From Amycolatopsis lexingtonensis (GTDB lineage: Bacteria > Actinomycetota > Actinomycetes > Mycobacteriales > Pseudonocardiaceae), in the NCBI RefSeq assembly GCF_014873755.1, contig NZ_JADBEG010000001.1, positions 9,274,501-9,338,500 on the forward strand: a stretch of DNA of 64,000 nt, given 5' to 3'. Under the pieces are notes generated by a model that saw only the letters and a list, made by a program, of their open reading frames with translations, did not search any database and had not been told where the DNA came from. Positions within the stretch are counted from its first letter, which is position 1; each line of letters opens with the position of its first letter. Shown piece by piece: positions 38,534-48,100 of the stretch. The translations under genes were made by a program, and so were the position numbers.

Positions 38534-38578
38534 CAGAAATCTAGGGCCCGGTTGACCCGCGTGTAGGGTGCATTTCTG
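38534..38578. promoter_or_regulatory. Divergent leaderless promoters with CAGAAAT/ATTTCTG repeat
   Basis: CAGAAAT (38534-38540) and ATTTCTG (38572-38578) are inverted copies placed symmetrically next to the two start codons. TAGATT on the minus strand (38543-38538) serves the AhpD-like gene and TAGGGT (38564-38569) the MocR gene. The regulator probably binds within these 45 bp. Confidence 0.55.
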
Positions 38579-39978
38579 TGGCGGATTCGTGGGTCAATTC
38601 GGGGGAGCGGCTCGGCGCCGACCTGCACCTGGAGCTGCCGGGCACCGGCGGCAAGCGGGCCGCGCTCATCACCGCGCTGCGGGACGCCGTCCGCGCCGGG
38701 CGGCTCGCCCCGGGCACCCGGCTGCCGCCGTACCGGTCGCTGGCCGCGGACCTCGGCCTGGCCCGCAACACCGTCGCCGACGCCTACGCCGAACTGGTCG
38801 CCGAAGGCTGGCTCACCGCCGTCCAGGGCTCCGGCACGCGCGTCGCCGAGCGCGCCGAGCCGCTGGAACCGGTGCGGGTGCCTCGGAAAGCGCCGTCCGC
38901 GCCGGAAGCCCGGTACAACCTCCGCCAGGGCCAGCCGGACGCGACGTCGTTCCCGCGCACCGACTGGCTCGCCGCGGCGCGCCGCGCGCTGAACGTCGCC
39001 CCGCACGACGCCTTCGGCCCCGGCGATCCGCGCGGCCGCCGCGAACTGCGGGAGGCGCTGGCCGGGTACCTGGCCCGGGCGCGCGGCGTGCGGACGTCGC
39101 CGGAGCGGATCGTGGTGTGCTCGGGCTTCGCGCACGCCCTGCGGCTGCTGTTCCCCGCGGTGCTGCCCGGCCCGCTCGCCGTCGAGTCCTACGGCCTCGC
39201 GTTCCACCGCTCGATCTTCGCCGCGGCTTCGATCCCGACGGTCCCCCTGGACCTGGACGAGCACGGCGCGCGCGTCGAAGACCTCGACGTCCCGGCGGTG
39301 CTGCTGACCCCGGCCCACCAGTTCCCGACCGGCGGCCCGCTGCACCACGACCGCCGCACCGCGGTGCTCGGGCACGTCCGCGCGACCGGCGGCGTCCTGC
39401 TCGAAGACGACTACGACGGCGAGTTCCGCTACGACCGCAAGCCGGTCGGCGCGGTCCAGGGCCTGGACCCGGAACACGTCGTCTACGCGGGTTCGGTCAG
39501 CAAGAGCCTGTCCCCGGCGCTGCGGCTGGGCTGGCTGGTGCTGCCCGAGCACCTCGTCGACCCGGTGCTCGCGGTGAAGGGCGAGCGCGAGGCGTGGGCG
39601 GGCGTGCTGGACCAGCTGACGCTGGCGGAGTTCCTGACTTCGGGCGCGTACGACAAGCACATCCGCCGCATGCGCCAGCGCTACCGCCGCCGCCGGGACC
39701 TGCTCGTGACGGCGCTCGCCGAGCGGGCCCCGCACGTGACGCCGACCGGCATCGCGGCGGGCTTGCACGCGGTGCTGCGCCTGCCGCCGGGGACGGAGGC
39801 GTCCGTGCTCAAAGCCGCGACGTGGCAAGGCCTCGCGCTGGACGGCCTGGCCGCGTTCCGCCATCCGGCGGCCACGATGTCCACAATGGACGGCTTGGTG
39901 GTCGGCTACGCGACCCCGCCGGAACAGGCCTACCCGGCAGCGCTCGACGCGTTGTGCCGAGCGCTGCCACCGGCCTGA
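38578..39978 (+). CDS. MocR/PdxR-type regulator (GntR helix-turn-helix plus aminotransferase domain)
   Basis: 466 residues: an N-terminal GntR helix-turn-helix (ALRDAVRAGRLAPGTRLPP, LGLARNTVADAYAELVAEGW), a linker and a fold-type I aminotransferase domain. The PLP lysine lies in YAGSVSKSLSPALRLGW and the cofactor loop has EDDYDGEFRYD. Such regulators sense PLP or amino compounds and usually control a divergent gene, here the AhpD-like one. GTG 38578 has no ribosome-binding site and follows TAGGGT by 8 bases. The stop is 3 bp from the convergent GH25-like gene. Confidence 0.88.
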   Translation: MADSWVNSGERLGADLHLELPGTGGKRAALITALRDAVRAGRLAPGTRLPPYRSLAADLGLARNTVADAYAELVAEGWLTAVQGSGTRVAERAEPLEPVRVPRKAPSAPEARYNLRQGQPDATSFPRTDWLAAARRALNVAPHDAFGPGDPRGRRELREALAGYLARARGVRTSPERIVVCSGFAHALRLLFPAVLPGPLAVESYGLAFHRSIFAAASIPTVPLDLDEHGARVEDLDVPAVLLTPAHQFPTGGPLHHDRRTAVLGHVRATGGVLLEDDYDGEFRYDRKPVGAVQGLDPEHVVYAGSVSKSLSPALRLGWLVLPEHLVDPVLAVKGEREAWAGVLDQLTLAEFLTSGAYDKHIRRMRQRYRRRRDLLVTALAERAPHVTPTGIAAGLHAVLRLPPGTEASVLKAATWQGLALDGLAAFRHPAATMSTMDGLVVGYATPPEQAYPAALDALCRALPPA

Positions 39979-39981
39979 GCG

Positions 39982-40851
39982 CTACCCGACGATGTCGATC
40001 TCGAACGGGTCCGCCGAGCTGTAGTTGATGTCCGCCCAGATCGCGCCCGGCAGCTCGTACCGGCGGTGGGACGTCAGCTTGTTGTTGTACCCCGGCGTCT
40101 GCGTCGGGTTGTGGCCCACGCCCTGGTGGTCGTTGCCCCACGCGAAGATGTCACCGACCCACATCGGCTTCGAGAAGCCGTCGCCGCCGAGGCGGGGCCG
40201 GATGACGACCGCCGCGCCGGGGCTGCCGGACAGGAAGACGCGGACGGCGTTCTGCTCGCCGTTCGGCGGGGTGACGGTGATGCGCTCCATGATCTCCACT
40301 CCAGTCGAGGCGGGTGCCGTTCCGTCCACTCCGGGCCAGAAGTCGACGACCGACGAAACGTCGTAGCCCGGGGCGACGTTGCCGGCGTACTGCTTGGCGA
40401 TCGCGCCGTCCGGGATCGTGGGATCGCCGTTGTAGTGCGCTATCCAGTAGTGCGGCTCGGCGACACCCGCGGAGGAGAACGCCGAGCGCACCGACGGCCA
40501 GGTCGCCAGGCTGCAGTAGACGGTGGGGTCCGCGCCCGCCGCGCGGCGCATCCGGACCCAGCCCGGCGCTTCGCCGGGGGTGGCGTCGCCGGGTTCGACG
40601 TCCAGGACGTGACCGTCGTTGGTGGACGCCTTCTTGACGATCGTGACCTTGACGGCCTGGGGGAAGCGTCCCCAGTCGGCGGCGGACCAGGGTTCGAGTT
40701 TGATCTTGTCGATGTACCCCGCCACCATCCGGGCGTCGGCGGGGATGTTCGCGGCCGTGACCGCGTCGTACATCGTGCGCACGGGTTGCGTCTCCGTTCG
40801 GTGCCTCATCGCCGTTTCGGGGACGGCGAAATCGTCTCCGCGATTCGCCAT
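39982..40851 (-). CDS. GH25-like/DUF1906-type glycoside hydrolase-like protein
   Basis: In this 289-residue protein, residues about 25-185 (MVAGYIDKIKLEPWSAADWG, HVLDVEPGDATP, HYWIAHYNGDPTIPDGAIAK, then QYAGN and DVSSVVDFW) follow the course of phage- and actinobacterial GH25-like TIM barrels. The Asp-Val-Glu triad and closing VDFW suit a lysozyme-like enzyme. The last 100 residues form a separate beta-rich domain of unknown role. No signal peptide is seen, so export would need another route or a phage origin. ATG 40851 is preferred over TTG 40866; the start is uncertain. It stands alone, convergent with MocR. Confidence 0.68.
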   Translation of the reverse strand: MANRGDDFAVPETAMRHRTETQPVRTMYDAVTAANIPADARMVAGYIDKIKLEPWSAADWGRFPQAVKVTIVKKASTNDGHVLDVEPGDATPGEAPGWVRMRRAAGADPTVYCSLATWPSVRSAFSSAGVAEPHYWIAHYNGDPTIPDGAIAKQYAGNVAPGYDVSSVVDFWPGVDGTAPASTGVEIMERITVTPPNGEQNAVRVFLSGSPGAAVVIRPRLGGDGFSKPMWVGDIFAWGNDHQGVGHNPTQTPGYNNKLTSHRRYELPGAIWADINYSSADPFEIDIVG

Positions 40852-41003
40852 GGTGATGTTACCCAAGTGGGACGGGCGTCAAGCGGCAAACGTTACGCAG
40901 TTCTTGTCAATCACCAAAATGGCCGCACGGCGCAATTCCTTCACCACGGCTTCACGAACCGATGGTCACGGTCCGCTGCCGGTACTGGCTTCCCGCTCAC
41001 CCG

Positions 41004-41020
41004 GCTGGCAAGCTGCCAGC
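41004..41020. promoter_or_regulatory. Small hairpin before the VWA gene
   Basis: GCTGGCA (41004-41010) and TGCCAGC (41014-41020) are perfect inverted repeats with a 3-base loop, 15-20 bp before the ribosome-binding site of the VWA gene. CTTCACCACGG occurs twice nearby (40939-40949, 41022-41032). Candidate operator or leader hairpin; nothing else is seen in 40852-41042. Confidence 0.4.
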
Positions 41021-41042
41021 ACTTCACCACGGAAGGACGTGC

Positions 41043-42623
41043 ATGGCGGCACACCCGGCGCGGGCCCGGCGCATCGACGCGCGGGTCGTCGTCCTGAGCG
41101 CGCTGCTCGTGGTCGCCCTGCTCGCCTGGGCCGGCGTCGACTACCTCAAGGACCGGCTGGCCGGCGGCGGCTGCGACACGACCACGCCGGTGCGCGTCAC
41201 GGCCGCGCCGGACATCGCGCCGGTGCTCACCGCGCTCGCCGGGACCGTGCCGCAGCAGGACTGCTACGCCGTCGAAGTCACGTCGAGCGCGTCGACGGCC
41301 ACCGCCGCCGCCCTCGAAGCCAACGGCGCTACCGGCCCGGACGTCTGGGTGCCGGAGTCGAGCACGTGGCTGCTGCGGGCCCGCGACGGCGGCGCGTGGA
41401 ACCTGCCCGAGACCGGGCAGTCGGTGGCGAGTTCGCCGGTGGTGCTGGCGCTCACCGAAGACGTCGCGAAACAGGCAGGCTGGCCGGGGAAGTCACCGTC
41501 CTGGTCGGACGTCCTGGCGGCGAACCCGGTCGGGCTGCCCGATCCGGGCCGTGATCCCGCGGCGATCTCCGCGCTCGTCGCGCTCCAGCAGCTCACCAAG
41601 GACGCGCCCGATCCGGCCGCGGCGTTCACCGAGAAGATCCGCGAGCTGTCGGCGGTCAAGGAGCCCTACACCGCGTCACCGGCGTCGGAGCAGTCGGTGC
41701 TGGCCCGCAAGCTCGTCGCCGCGTACCCGGCGGCGGGGGTGCCGGGCTTCGACTACCCGTACGTCGTGCTGCCGCGCGCGTCGGAAGCCTCGCGGTCGGC
41801 GGCCGAGCGCTTCCTGCGGCTCCTGCTCGACCAGACCGCGACGAAAGCGTTCGCCGACGGCGGGTTCCGGACGCCGTCGGGCCAGCTGCTCGGCGACCGG
41901 CCGCGCGACACGCGGACCGACGCTGCGCCGCGCCCCGCCGGGCCGCCGCCACCGGAGTCGACGTACGCCGTGCTCCAGGCGTGGGCAGGGGCGAACCTCA
42001 GCGCCCGCGTCCAGGTGCTGCTGGACGTGTCCGGCTCGATGGCCGCCACCGTCCCGGGCACCGGCCGCAGCCGGATGGCCCTAACCCTCGAAGCCGCGAC
42101 GCAGGGTCTCGGGTTGTTCAAGCCCACCACCGAGATCGGCCTGTGGCTGTTCTCCACCAAGCTCGACGGCGCCAAGGACTTCAAGGAACTGCTGCCGATG
42201 CGGTCGATCTCGCAGCAGCTCGCCGCGGGTGGGGTGGCGACGCTGCAGGCGGTCAAGCCGAAGCCCGGCGGCGCGACCGGCCTGTACGACTCGATCCTCG
42301 CCGCGTACCAGAACGCCCGCCAGAACTGGCAGCTCGGCCGGATCAACGTCGTCGTCGTGCTCACCGACGGCCGCAACGAGGACAGCGACTCGATCGGGCT
42401 GCCCGGCCTGCTCGCCGAGCTGAACCGGCTGCAGGACCCGCGGAAACCGCTGCCCGTCATCGGGATCGGCATCGGCCCGGACATCGACGCGAGCGAGCTG
42501 CGGCAGGTCTCCGCCGCGACCGGCGGCGAGTCCTTCACCACGCCGGACCCGCGCAAGATCTCCGACGTCTTCTACCAAGCGCTGAGCAAGCTGATGTGCC
42601 AGCCGCCCGCCTGCAAGAAGTGA
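41043..42623 (+). CDS. Membrane-anchored solute-binding/von Willebrand A domain protein
   Basis: 526 residues: a short basic cytoplasmic end, one membrane span (residues about 13-33), then an extracellular part. Residues about 48-290 look like a solute-binding fold (VRVTAAPDIAPVLTALAGT, DVWVPESSTWLLRARD, PYVVLPRASEASRSAAERFL). From about residue 315 a von Willebrand A domain has the MIDAS motif LLDVSGSMA and VVVLTDGRNED. A cysteine pair closes the protein (MCQPPACKK). Such proteins may bind a ligand and signal or hold a complex at the cell surface. GGAAGGA precedes the ATG. A GT-C-like gene follows 8 bp later, so they are probably co-transcribed. Confidence 0.8.
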   Translation: MAAHPARARRIDARVVVLSALLVVALLAWAGVDYLKDRLAGGGCDTTTPVRVTAAPDIAPVLTALAGTVPQQDCYAVEVTSSASTATAAALEANGATGPDVWVPESSTWLLRARDGGAWNLPETGQSVASSPVVLALTEDVAKQAGWPGKSPSWSDVLAANPVGLPDPGRDPAAISALVALQQLTKDAPDPAAAFTEKIRELSAVKEPYTASPASEQSVLARKLVAAYPAAGVPGFDYPYVVLPRASEASRSAAERFLRLLLDQTATKAFADGGFRTPSGQLLGDRPRDTRTDAAPRPAGPPPPESTYAVLQAWAGANLSARVQVLLDVSGSMAATVPGTGRSRMALTLEAATQGLGLFKPTTEIGLWLFSTKLDGAKDFKELLPMRSISQQLAAGGVATLQAVKPKPGGATGLYDSILAAYQNARQNWQLGRINVVVVLTDGRNEDSDSIGLPGLLAELNRLQDPRKPLPVIGIGIGPDIDASELRQVSAATGGESFTTPDPRKISDVFYQALSKLMCQPPACKK

Positions 42624-42631
42624 GGGACCCC

Positions 42632-44377
42632 GTGTTGCCGGAAACCGAGCAGCCCGCGCCACGGGTGATCCGAAGACCGTCCACTGTGGTCCTCGCCGCG
42701 TTCGTCGCGGGCGTGCTCCCGTTGGCGCTGCACGCGTGGGCGGCGCTGCACGGGAGTTTCGCGCAGGACGACTTCGTCGTCACCTGGCAGGCGGCCGCGG
42801 CCGGGCCGTTCGACCCCGGCTTCCTCTTCCAGGACTACCACGGGCACCTGCAGCCCGGCGGGTTCTTCCTCGCCGCCGTGCTGACCTGGTGGGCACCGCT
42901 GAACTTCCCGCTGCTCGTGCTGCCGCTGCTGCTGATGAAAGCGCTCGCGACGGTCTTCTTCTGGTGCCTGCTCGTGCGCTGTTTCGGCCGCCGGTGGGCG
43001 ATCCTGGTGCCGTTCACCGTGTTCACGGCGTCGACGCTGCTGCTGGTCCCGACGCTGTGGTGGTCGTTCGGCATCCAGGTGGTGCCGGTCGTGCTGGCCG
43101 CCACCGGGGCACTGCACGCGCACGTCCGGTACCTGGCCGACGGCGGCCGCTGGTGGCTCGGCGCGTTCGCGTGGACGCTGTTCGGGCTCGCTTTCTACGA
43201 GAAGGCCGCGGTGATCCCGGTGCTGCTGGCCGTGGTGACCGTCCTGCTCGGACGGTCCTTTCGCGACCACGTCCGCTACTGGCTGGGCCAGGCCGCGCTG
43301 CTGGTGGCCTTCGTGGTGGTCTTCTTCGCGCTGACGTCGAGCCAGGTCGGGACGGGCGCGTCGCCGTTGTCGGCGGGCACGGTCGCCGACCTGACCGGCC
43401 GGATGCTCGGCGACACCTTGCTCCCGGGCCTGGCCGGCGGGCCGTGGTCCGGGCCGGGACCGGGCGCGACCTGGGCACCTGCGCCGTTCCTCGTCGTGGT
43501 CGCACTGGTGATCGCCGCACTGGCGGTGGTGCTCGCCGGCGGCCGGGTCGGCGGACGCCGGGCTTGGGGCGCCTGGGGACTGCTCGCGGCCGTGTTCGCC
43601 GTGGACGTCGCCCTGCTCGCGCTGACCCGCCTGCGCGAAGTCGGCCCGTCGGCCGGGGACGACCCGCGGTACGTCGCCGATCTGGCGCTCGTGGCCGCCC
43701 TGTGCGGCGCGTTCGCTTTCCTGCCGCCCGCGGAAGTTGCGCCGTCCGGCGGAAAGCGTGAACGGCCGATCGCGCTAGTGCTGTGCGTGCTTTTGCTCGC
43801 CAGTTCCGCTTTCGGGTTCTCGCGGCTGGCCCCGGCGTTGCGGTTCGAGCATTCGGGGCAGTACGTCGGGAACGTGCGGGCCGCCGTCGGCGAAGATCCG
43901 GACCTGGTTTTCTACGACACCTTCGTGCCGTCGGACGTGGTGCACGAATGGTTCGGCGCGGACTCCCGCGCGTCCCGGGTGGTCGGCCTGCTGCCCGGGA
44001 CGCACTTCGACCAGCCGACGAGCCGGATGCACCTGCTCGACGCCACCGGTTCACCGCACAGGATCACCGGCGTGGACCCGGTTTCGCGCGGGCTTCCCGG
44101 GCCGGTGCCGAACTGCGGCTACGCGATCGGCGAAACCCCGGTGCGCGTCGGCCTGGACAAACCGGTGCTGGGCCGGCACCTGCTCAAGCTCGATTACTAC
44201 ACTTCGGACGGTGGCGAAGGCCTGGTGGACCGCACGCCGGTCTGGTTCCAGGCCGGGCTGCACTCGCTGTACCTGCCGGTGGACGGGCTCTTCGACAGCG
44301 TCGCCGTGCGCCTGTCCAGCCCGGGCGCGCCGGTCTGCGTGGCCAAGGCCGAGGTGGGCACGCCCGTGACTCAGTAG
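42632..44377 (+). CDS. GT-C-like polytopic membrane protein
   Basis: The 581-residue protein has about 10-11 hydrophobic spans in the first 400 residues, beginning with VLAAFVAGVLPLALHAWAAL. An acidic FAQDDFVV stands in the first outer loop, a typical place for the catalytic Asp of GT-C glycosyltransferases. The last 180 residues are an external beta-rich domain. It probably transfers a sugar from a lipid-linked donor to an envelope glycan; no family name is certain. GTG 42632 follows GAGGGA. Its end overlaps the convergent methyltransferase by 7 bases. Confidence 0.72.
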   Translation: MLPETEQPAPRVIRRPSTVVLAAFVAGVLPLALHAWAALHGSFAQDDFVVTWQAAAAGPFDPGFLFQDYHGHLQPGGFFLAAVLTWWAPLNFPLLVLPLLLMKALATVFFWCLLVRCFGRRWAILVPFTVFTASTLLLVPTLWWSFGIQVVPVVLAATGALHAHVRYLADGGRWWLGAFAWTLFGLAFYEKAAVIPVLLAVVTVLLGRSFRDHVRYWLGQAALLVAFVVVFFALTSSQVGTGASPLSAGTVADLTGRMLGDTLLPGLAGGPWSGPGPGATWAPAPFLVVVALVIAALAVVLAGGRVGGRRAWGAWGLLAAVFAVDVALLALTRLREVGPSAGDDPRYVADLALVAALCGAFAFLPPAEVAPSGGKRERPIALVLCVLLLASSAFGFSRLAPALRFEHSGQYVGNVRAAVGEDPDLVFYDTFVPSDVVHEWFGADSRASRVVGLLPGTHFDQPTSRMHLLDATGSPHRITGVDPVSRGLPGPVPNCGYAIGETPVRVGLDKPVLGRHLLKLDYYTSDGGEGLVDRTPVWFQAGLHSLYLPVDGLFDSVAVRLSSPGAPVCVAKAEVGTPVTQ

Positions 44378-45105
44378 GGGTCGTACGGGCTGTCGTGGCC
44401 GAGCAGGCGCGCGACCGGCCGCAACCGCAGGCGCAGCAGCACCTTGAGCACGACGTTGCGCAGGAACCACGGCAGCTGCGCCGCCACTCGCAACCGATCG
44501 CGAGTGGACGGTGGGGACAGCCGGAACCGCGCCAGCGACGTCGCCCGGTCCAAGTAGGTGTATCGGCGTCCGAAGAGGACCTTCGCGATCGTGCCGAGCG
44601 TGACGCCGATCGAGGAAAAGCAGTCGTGGACCAGGATCTCCGCACCCGGTGGCAGGTGCGCCGACCACCGCAGGTCGTCGGTGTAGGTCCAGTAGTCGTG
44701 CTTGCCGTCGATGTAAAGCAGCTGTATCGGCCGGTCCCAGTGAGGACGCAGTTCCGTGCTGTAACCGGCGACCAGCTCGACGACGTCGTCCAGGCCGGCG
44801 CGGCGGATGTTGCGCTCGAACAGTTGCCGCGTCGGCGATCCGCCGAACAGGCGGCCGTCCACGAAGGGGTCGACCGCGATCACGGTGGCCCCGACCGTGC
44901 GGGCCGCCGCGCCGAGGACGATCGTGGACCGGCCCTGGTGGCTGCCGATTTCCAGGACGACGTCGCCCTTTTCCAGCCGGCTCGCGGCCTCCCACAGCGC
45001 TTCGCCCTGCGCGCGCGTCATCCAGCCCTTGACCGGCTCGGCCAAAGCCCAGGCATCTTCGAACGAGATGGCGCACCTGCCTGAATTCCGGAGGATCGTC
45101 GGCAC
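44371..45105 (-). CDS. Class I SAM-dependent methyltransferase
   Basis: A 244-residue protein with the SAM motif VVLEIGSHQGRSTIVLGAAA, AVDPFVDGRLFGG and LLYIDGKHDYWTYTDDLRW, a pattern of sugar- or small-molecule O-methyltransferases of the Methyltransf_24 type. The C-terminus is basic and hydrophobic (FLRNVVLKVLLRLRLRP), possibly membrane-associated. GTG 45105 is the best start in frame but has no ribosome-binding site. It is divergent from aftD by 33 bp, so it may methylate a cell-wall sugar (inference). Confidence 0.78.
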   Translation of the reverse strand: MPTILRNSGRCAISFEDAWALAEPVKGWMTRAQGEALWEAASRLEKGDVVLEIGSHQGRSTIVLGAAARTVGATVIAVDPFVDGRLFGGSPTRQLFERNIRRAGLDDVVELVAGYSTELRPHWDRPIQLLYIDGKHDYWTYTDDLRWSAHLPPGAEILVHDCFSSIGVTLGTIAKVLFGRRYTYLDRATSLARFRLSPPSTRDRLRVAAQLPWFLRNVVLKVLLRLRLRPVARLLGHDSPYDPY

Positions 45106-45138
45106 ATGGTAGCCAGGTTTCCGCCTAGTATCTACCGG

Positions 45139-48100
45139 ATGGTAACCGGCACCCGCGAACGAACCCGGGACGACGCTCCACCTTCCGGGCGCGTCCGGAA
45201 GGGCGCGTTCTTCCGGCGGCCGAGCACCTGGATCGTGCTGGCGCTGACCACGTTGTCGTTCCTGCAGATGCCGGGGAAGACGACGTTCGACACCAAGCTC
45301 GACCTCGCCGTCGACCCGCTCGCCTTCCTGGGCCGCGCGCTGCACCTGTGGAACCCCCAGGCCACGGCGGGGGAGCTGCAGAACCAGGCGTACGGCTACC
45401 TCTTCCCGATGGGCCCCTTTTTCGCGCTGTGCCAGGCCGTCGGCGTGCCCGCGTGGATCGCGCAACGGCTGTGGGGCGCGATCCTGCTGTCGGCCGCGTT
45501 CGGCGGGGCACTGCTGCTGGTGCGCGCGATGAAGATCGGCTCCGAGCGCACGCGGCTGATCGGCGCGCTCGGCTACGCGCTCGCCCCGCGCATGCTGACC
45601 GAAATCGGCGGTCTGTCCGCGGAAATGCTGCCCGCGGTGCTGCTGCCGTGGGTGCTGGTGCCGCTGGTGCGGGCCGGGACGATCGGGTCACCGCGGCGCG
45701 CGGCCGGGTTGTCCGCGCTGGCCGTGCTGTGCATGGGCGGCGTCAACGGCGCGATGGTCGTGATGGCGCTCGTCCTGCCGGGACTGTGGCTGCTCACGCG
45801 CAAGTGGACCAGCAAGCACGTCGAGCTCGTCCTGTGGTGGTTCGTCTTCGTCGTCGGCGTGACGCTGTGGTGGATCCTGCCGCTGCTGCTGCTCGGCGAA
45901 TACAGCCTGCCGTTCCTCGACTACATCGAGTCCGCGACGAACACCACCGCGCCGATGTCGCTGTTCGAAGTGCTGCGCGGGACCAACCAGTGGGTCGCCT
46001 ACGTCGTGCAGGGCACGCCGTGGTGGCCCGGCGGCTGGTCGCTGATCGACAACCCGGTGCTGATGCTGGCCACCGGGCTCGTCGCCGGCGTCGGCCTGTT
46101 CGGCCTGACCCGGCGCGGCCTGCCGGAGCGGCGGTTCCTCGTCCTCGGCGTGCTCACCGGCCTGACCCTGCTGACCATCGGCTACGTCGGCACGCTCGAC
46201 AGCCCGGTCGCCGAGCAGGTCCGGCACCTGCTCGACGGGCCGCTCGCGCCGCTGCGCAACGTCCACAAGTTCGAGCCGGTGCTGCGGCTACCGCTGATGC
46301 TCGCCTTCGTGCACGGCATTTCGAGCCCGGCACGGGTGAAGTCCGTGCGCCGGTTCGTGCGGCCCGCGCTGGGCCTGCTGCTGGTGCTGGTGATGGCCGC
46401 GCCCGCGTGGCTGCTGAACCTGCGGTCCGGCCCGGGCTGGGACGAGGTTCCCGGCTACTGGTACGACGCCATGGGTTACGTCGCGAAGGCCGATCCGAAC
46501 GCGCGCACGCTGCTGCTGCCGGCCACCGGGTTCGGCGAATACGACTGGGGCCGCACGGTCGACGAGCCCGCGCAGGCGATCGCGAGGAGCCCGTGGGCGG
46601 TGCGCAACCAGGTCCCGCTGGGGTCCGAAGGCAACACGCGGCTGATGGACTCCGTGGACGCGGCGCTCGCCGACGGCCGCGGCGATCCCGGGCTCGCCGC
46701 GCTGCTCGCGCGGTCCGGGTACCGGTTCCTGCTGCTGCGCGACGACATCGAGCGTCAGCGGACCAACGCCCCGCCGACCGCCACCCTGCGCGCCGGGCTG
46801 GCCGGCTCGCCGGGCATCGCCAAGGCCGCGGCGTTCGGCCCGCTCGAGGTCTACGAGGTGCGGCGGCCGGTGCCGCTCGTCACCGCGACGTCCACAAAGG
46901 ACGTACCGACGGTGAGCGGCGGCCCGGAGAACCTGCTGCCGCTGATCGATTCCGGCCAGCTCGACCCCTCGACGCCGGCGGTGCTCACCGGCGACGGCGG
47001 CTCGCCCGGCGGGCCGCGCCTGGTGACCGACGGCCTGCGCCGCGCCGAGCGGAACGTCGGCGGCGTCCGGGACAACCTCAGCCAGACGCTGACCGCGGGC
47101 GAGGCCTACCGCCAGCAACGTGCGGCGGGTGACGTGCTGCCGTTCCCGGGGCAGGAACACCAGACCGTCGCCGCCTACCGGGGGATCCGCGCGGTGACGG
47201 CGTCCACGGCGGCGTCCTTCGCGGACGCGTTCGGCGGCTCCGACCCCGGCCACCAGCCGTTCGCCGCGATCGACGGCGACCCGCGCACGGCGTGGCACTC
47301 GTCGTCGTTCACCGGGCCGATCGGCCAGTGGCTCGAGGTCGAGCTGGACACCCCGCGGCTGGTGACCTCGGTGGACCTGCAGCTGGTGGACGACATCCGG
47401 GTGGGCTGGCCGGCGACCCGGATCCGGATCACCACCGACAACGGCTCGGTCGACCAGCAGGTGATCCGCGGCGCGGGCACGCACAACTACGGCGTCGCGG
47501 GCGGGGTCACCCGCAAGGTGCGGATCACGCTGCTGTCGCTGGTGGTCGGGCGGCAGGACGGCAACGTCGGGATCGCGGAGCTGAAGATCCCCGGCACCGA
47601 GCCGCAGCGCGCCCTGGAGGTGCCCGCGGACCTGCCGGCCGGCCCGGCGCCCGGCTTCGCGTTCACGCGCGGTGCGTCACCGCGGTACGCGTGCCTTCCC
47701 TTGCACGACGCCGTGCGGTGCGACGCTTCGGCCGCGCGCGACGGCGAGGAGCCCGACGGGATCCGGCGCCTGTTCAGCACGCCGGCCGAGGAGACGTACC
47801 TGGTCGGCGGTTCGGTGCTGCCCGCGGGCGGCGGCCGGAACCCCGTGCAGCTACCGGGGGTGACGGTCGCTTCGACGTCCCAGCTCGCCGGAGACCCGGC
47901 GGCGGCGGGCTTCGCGGCCGTGGACGGCGATCCGGGCACGACGTGGCGCCCGGACGTGACGGACCTGCGGCCGACGCTGACCCTCGGGTGGTCGTCGCCG
48001 AAACGGATTTCCGGGCTGCACATCGGGGTTTCGCCCGGCAGCGGGGCTCGTGCGCCGCGGCAGGTCCAGCTGGTCGGCCGGTCCGGTACGCGGACGGTCC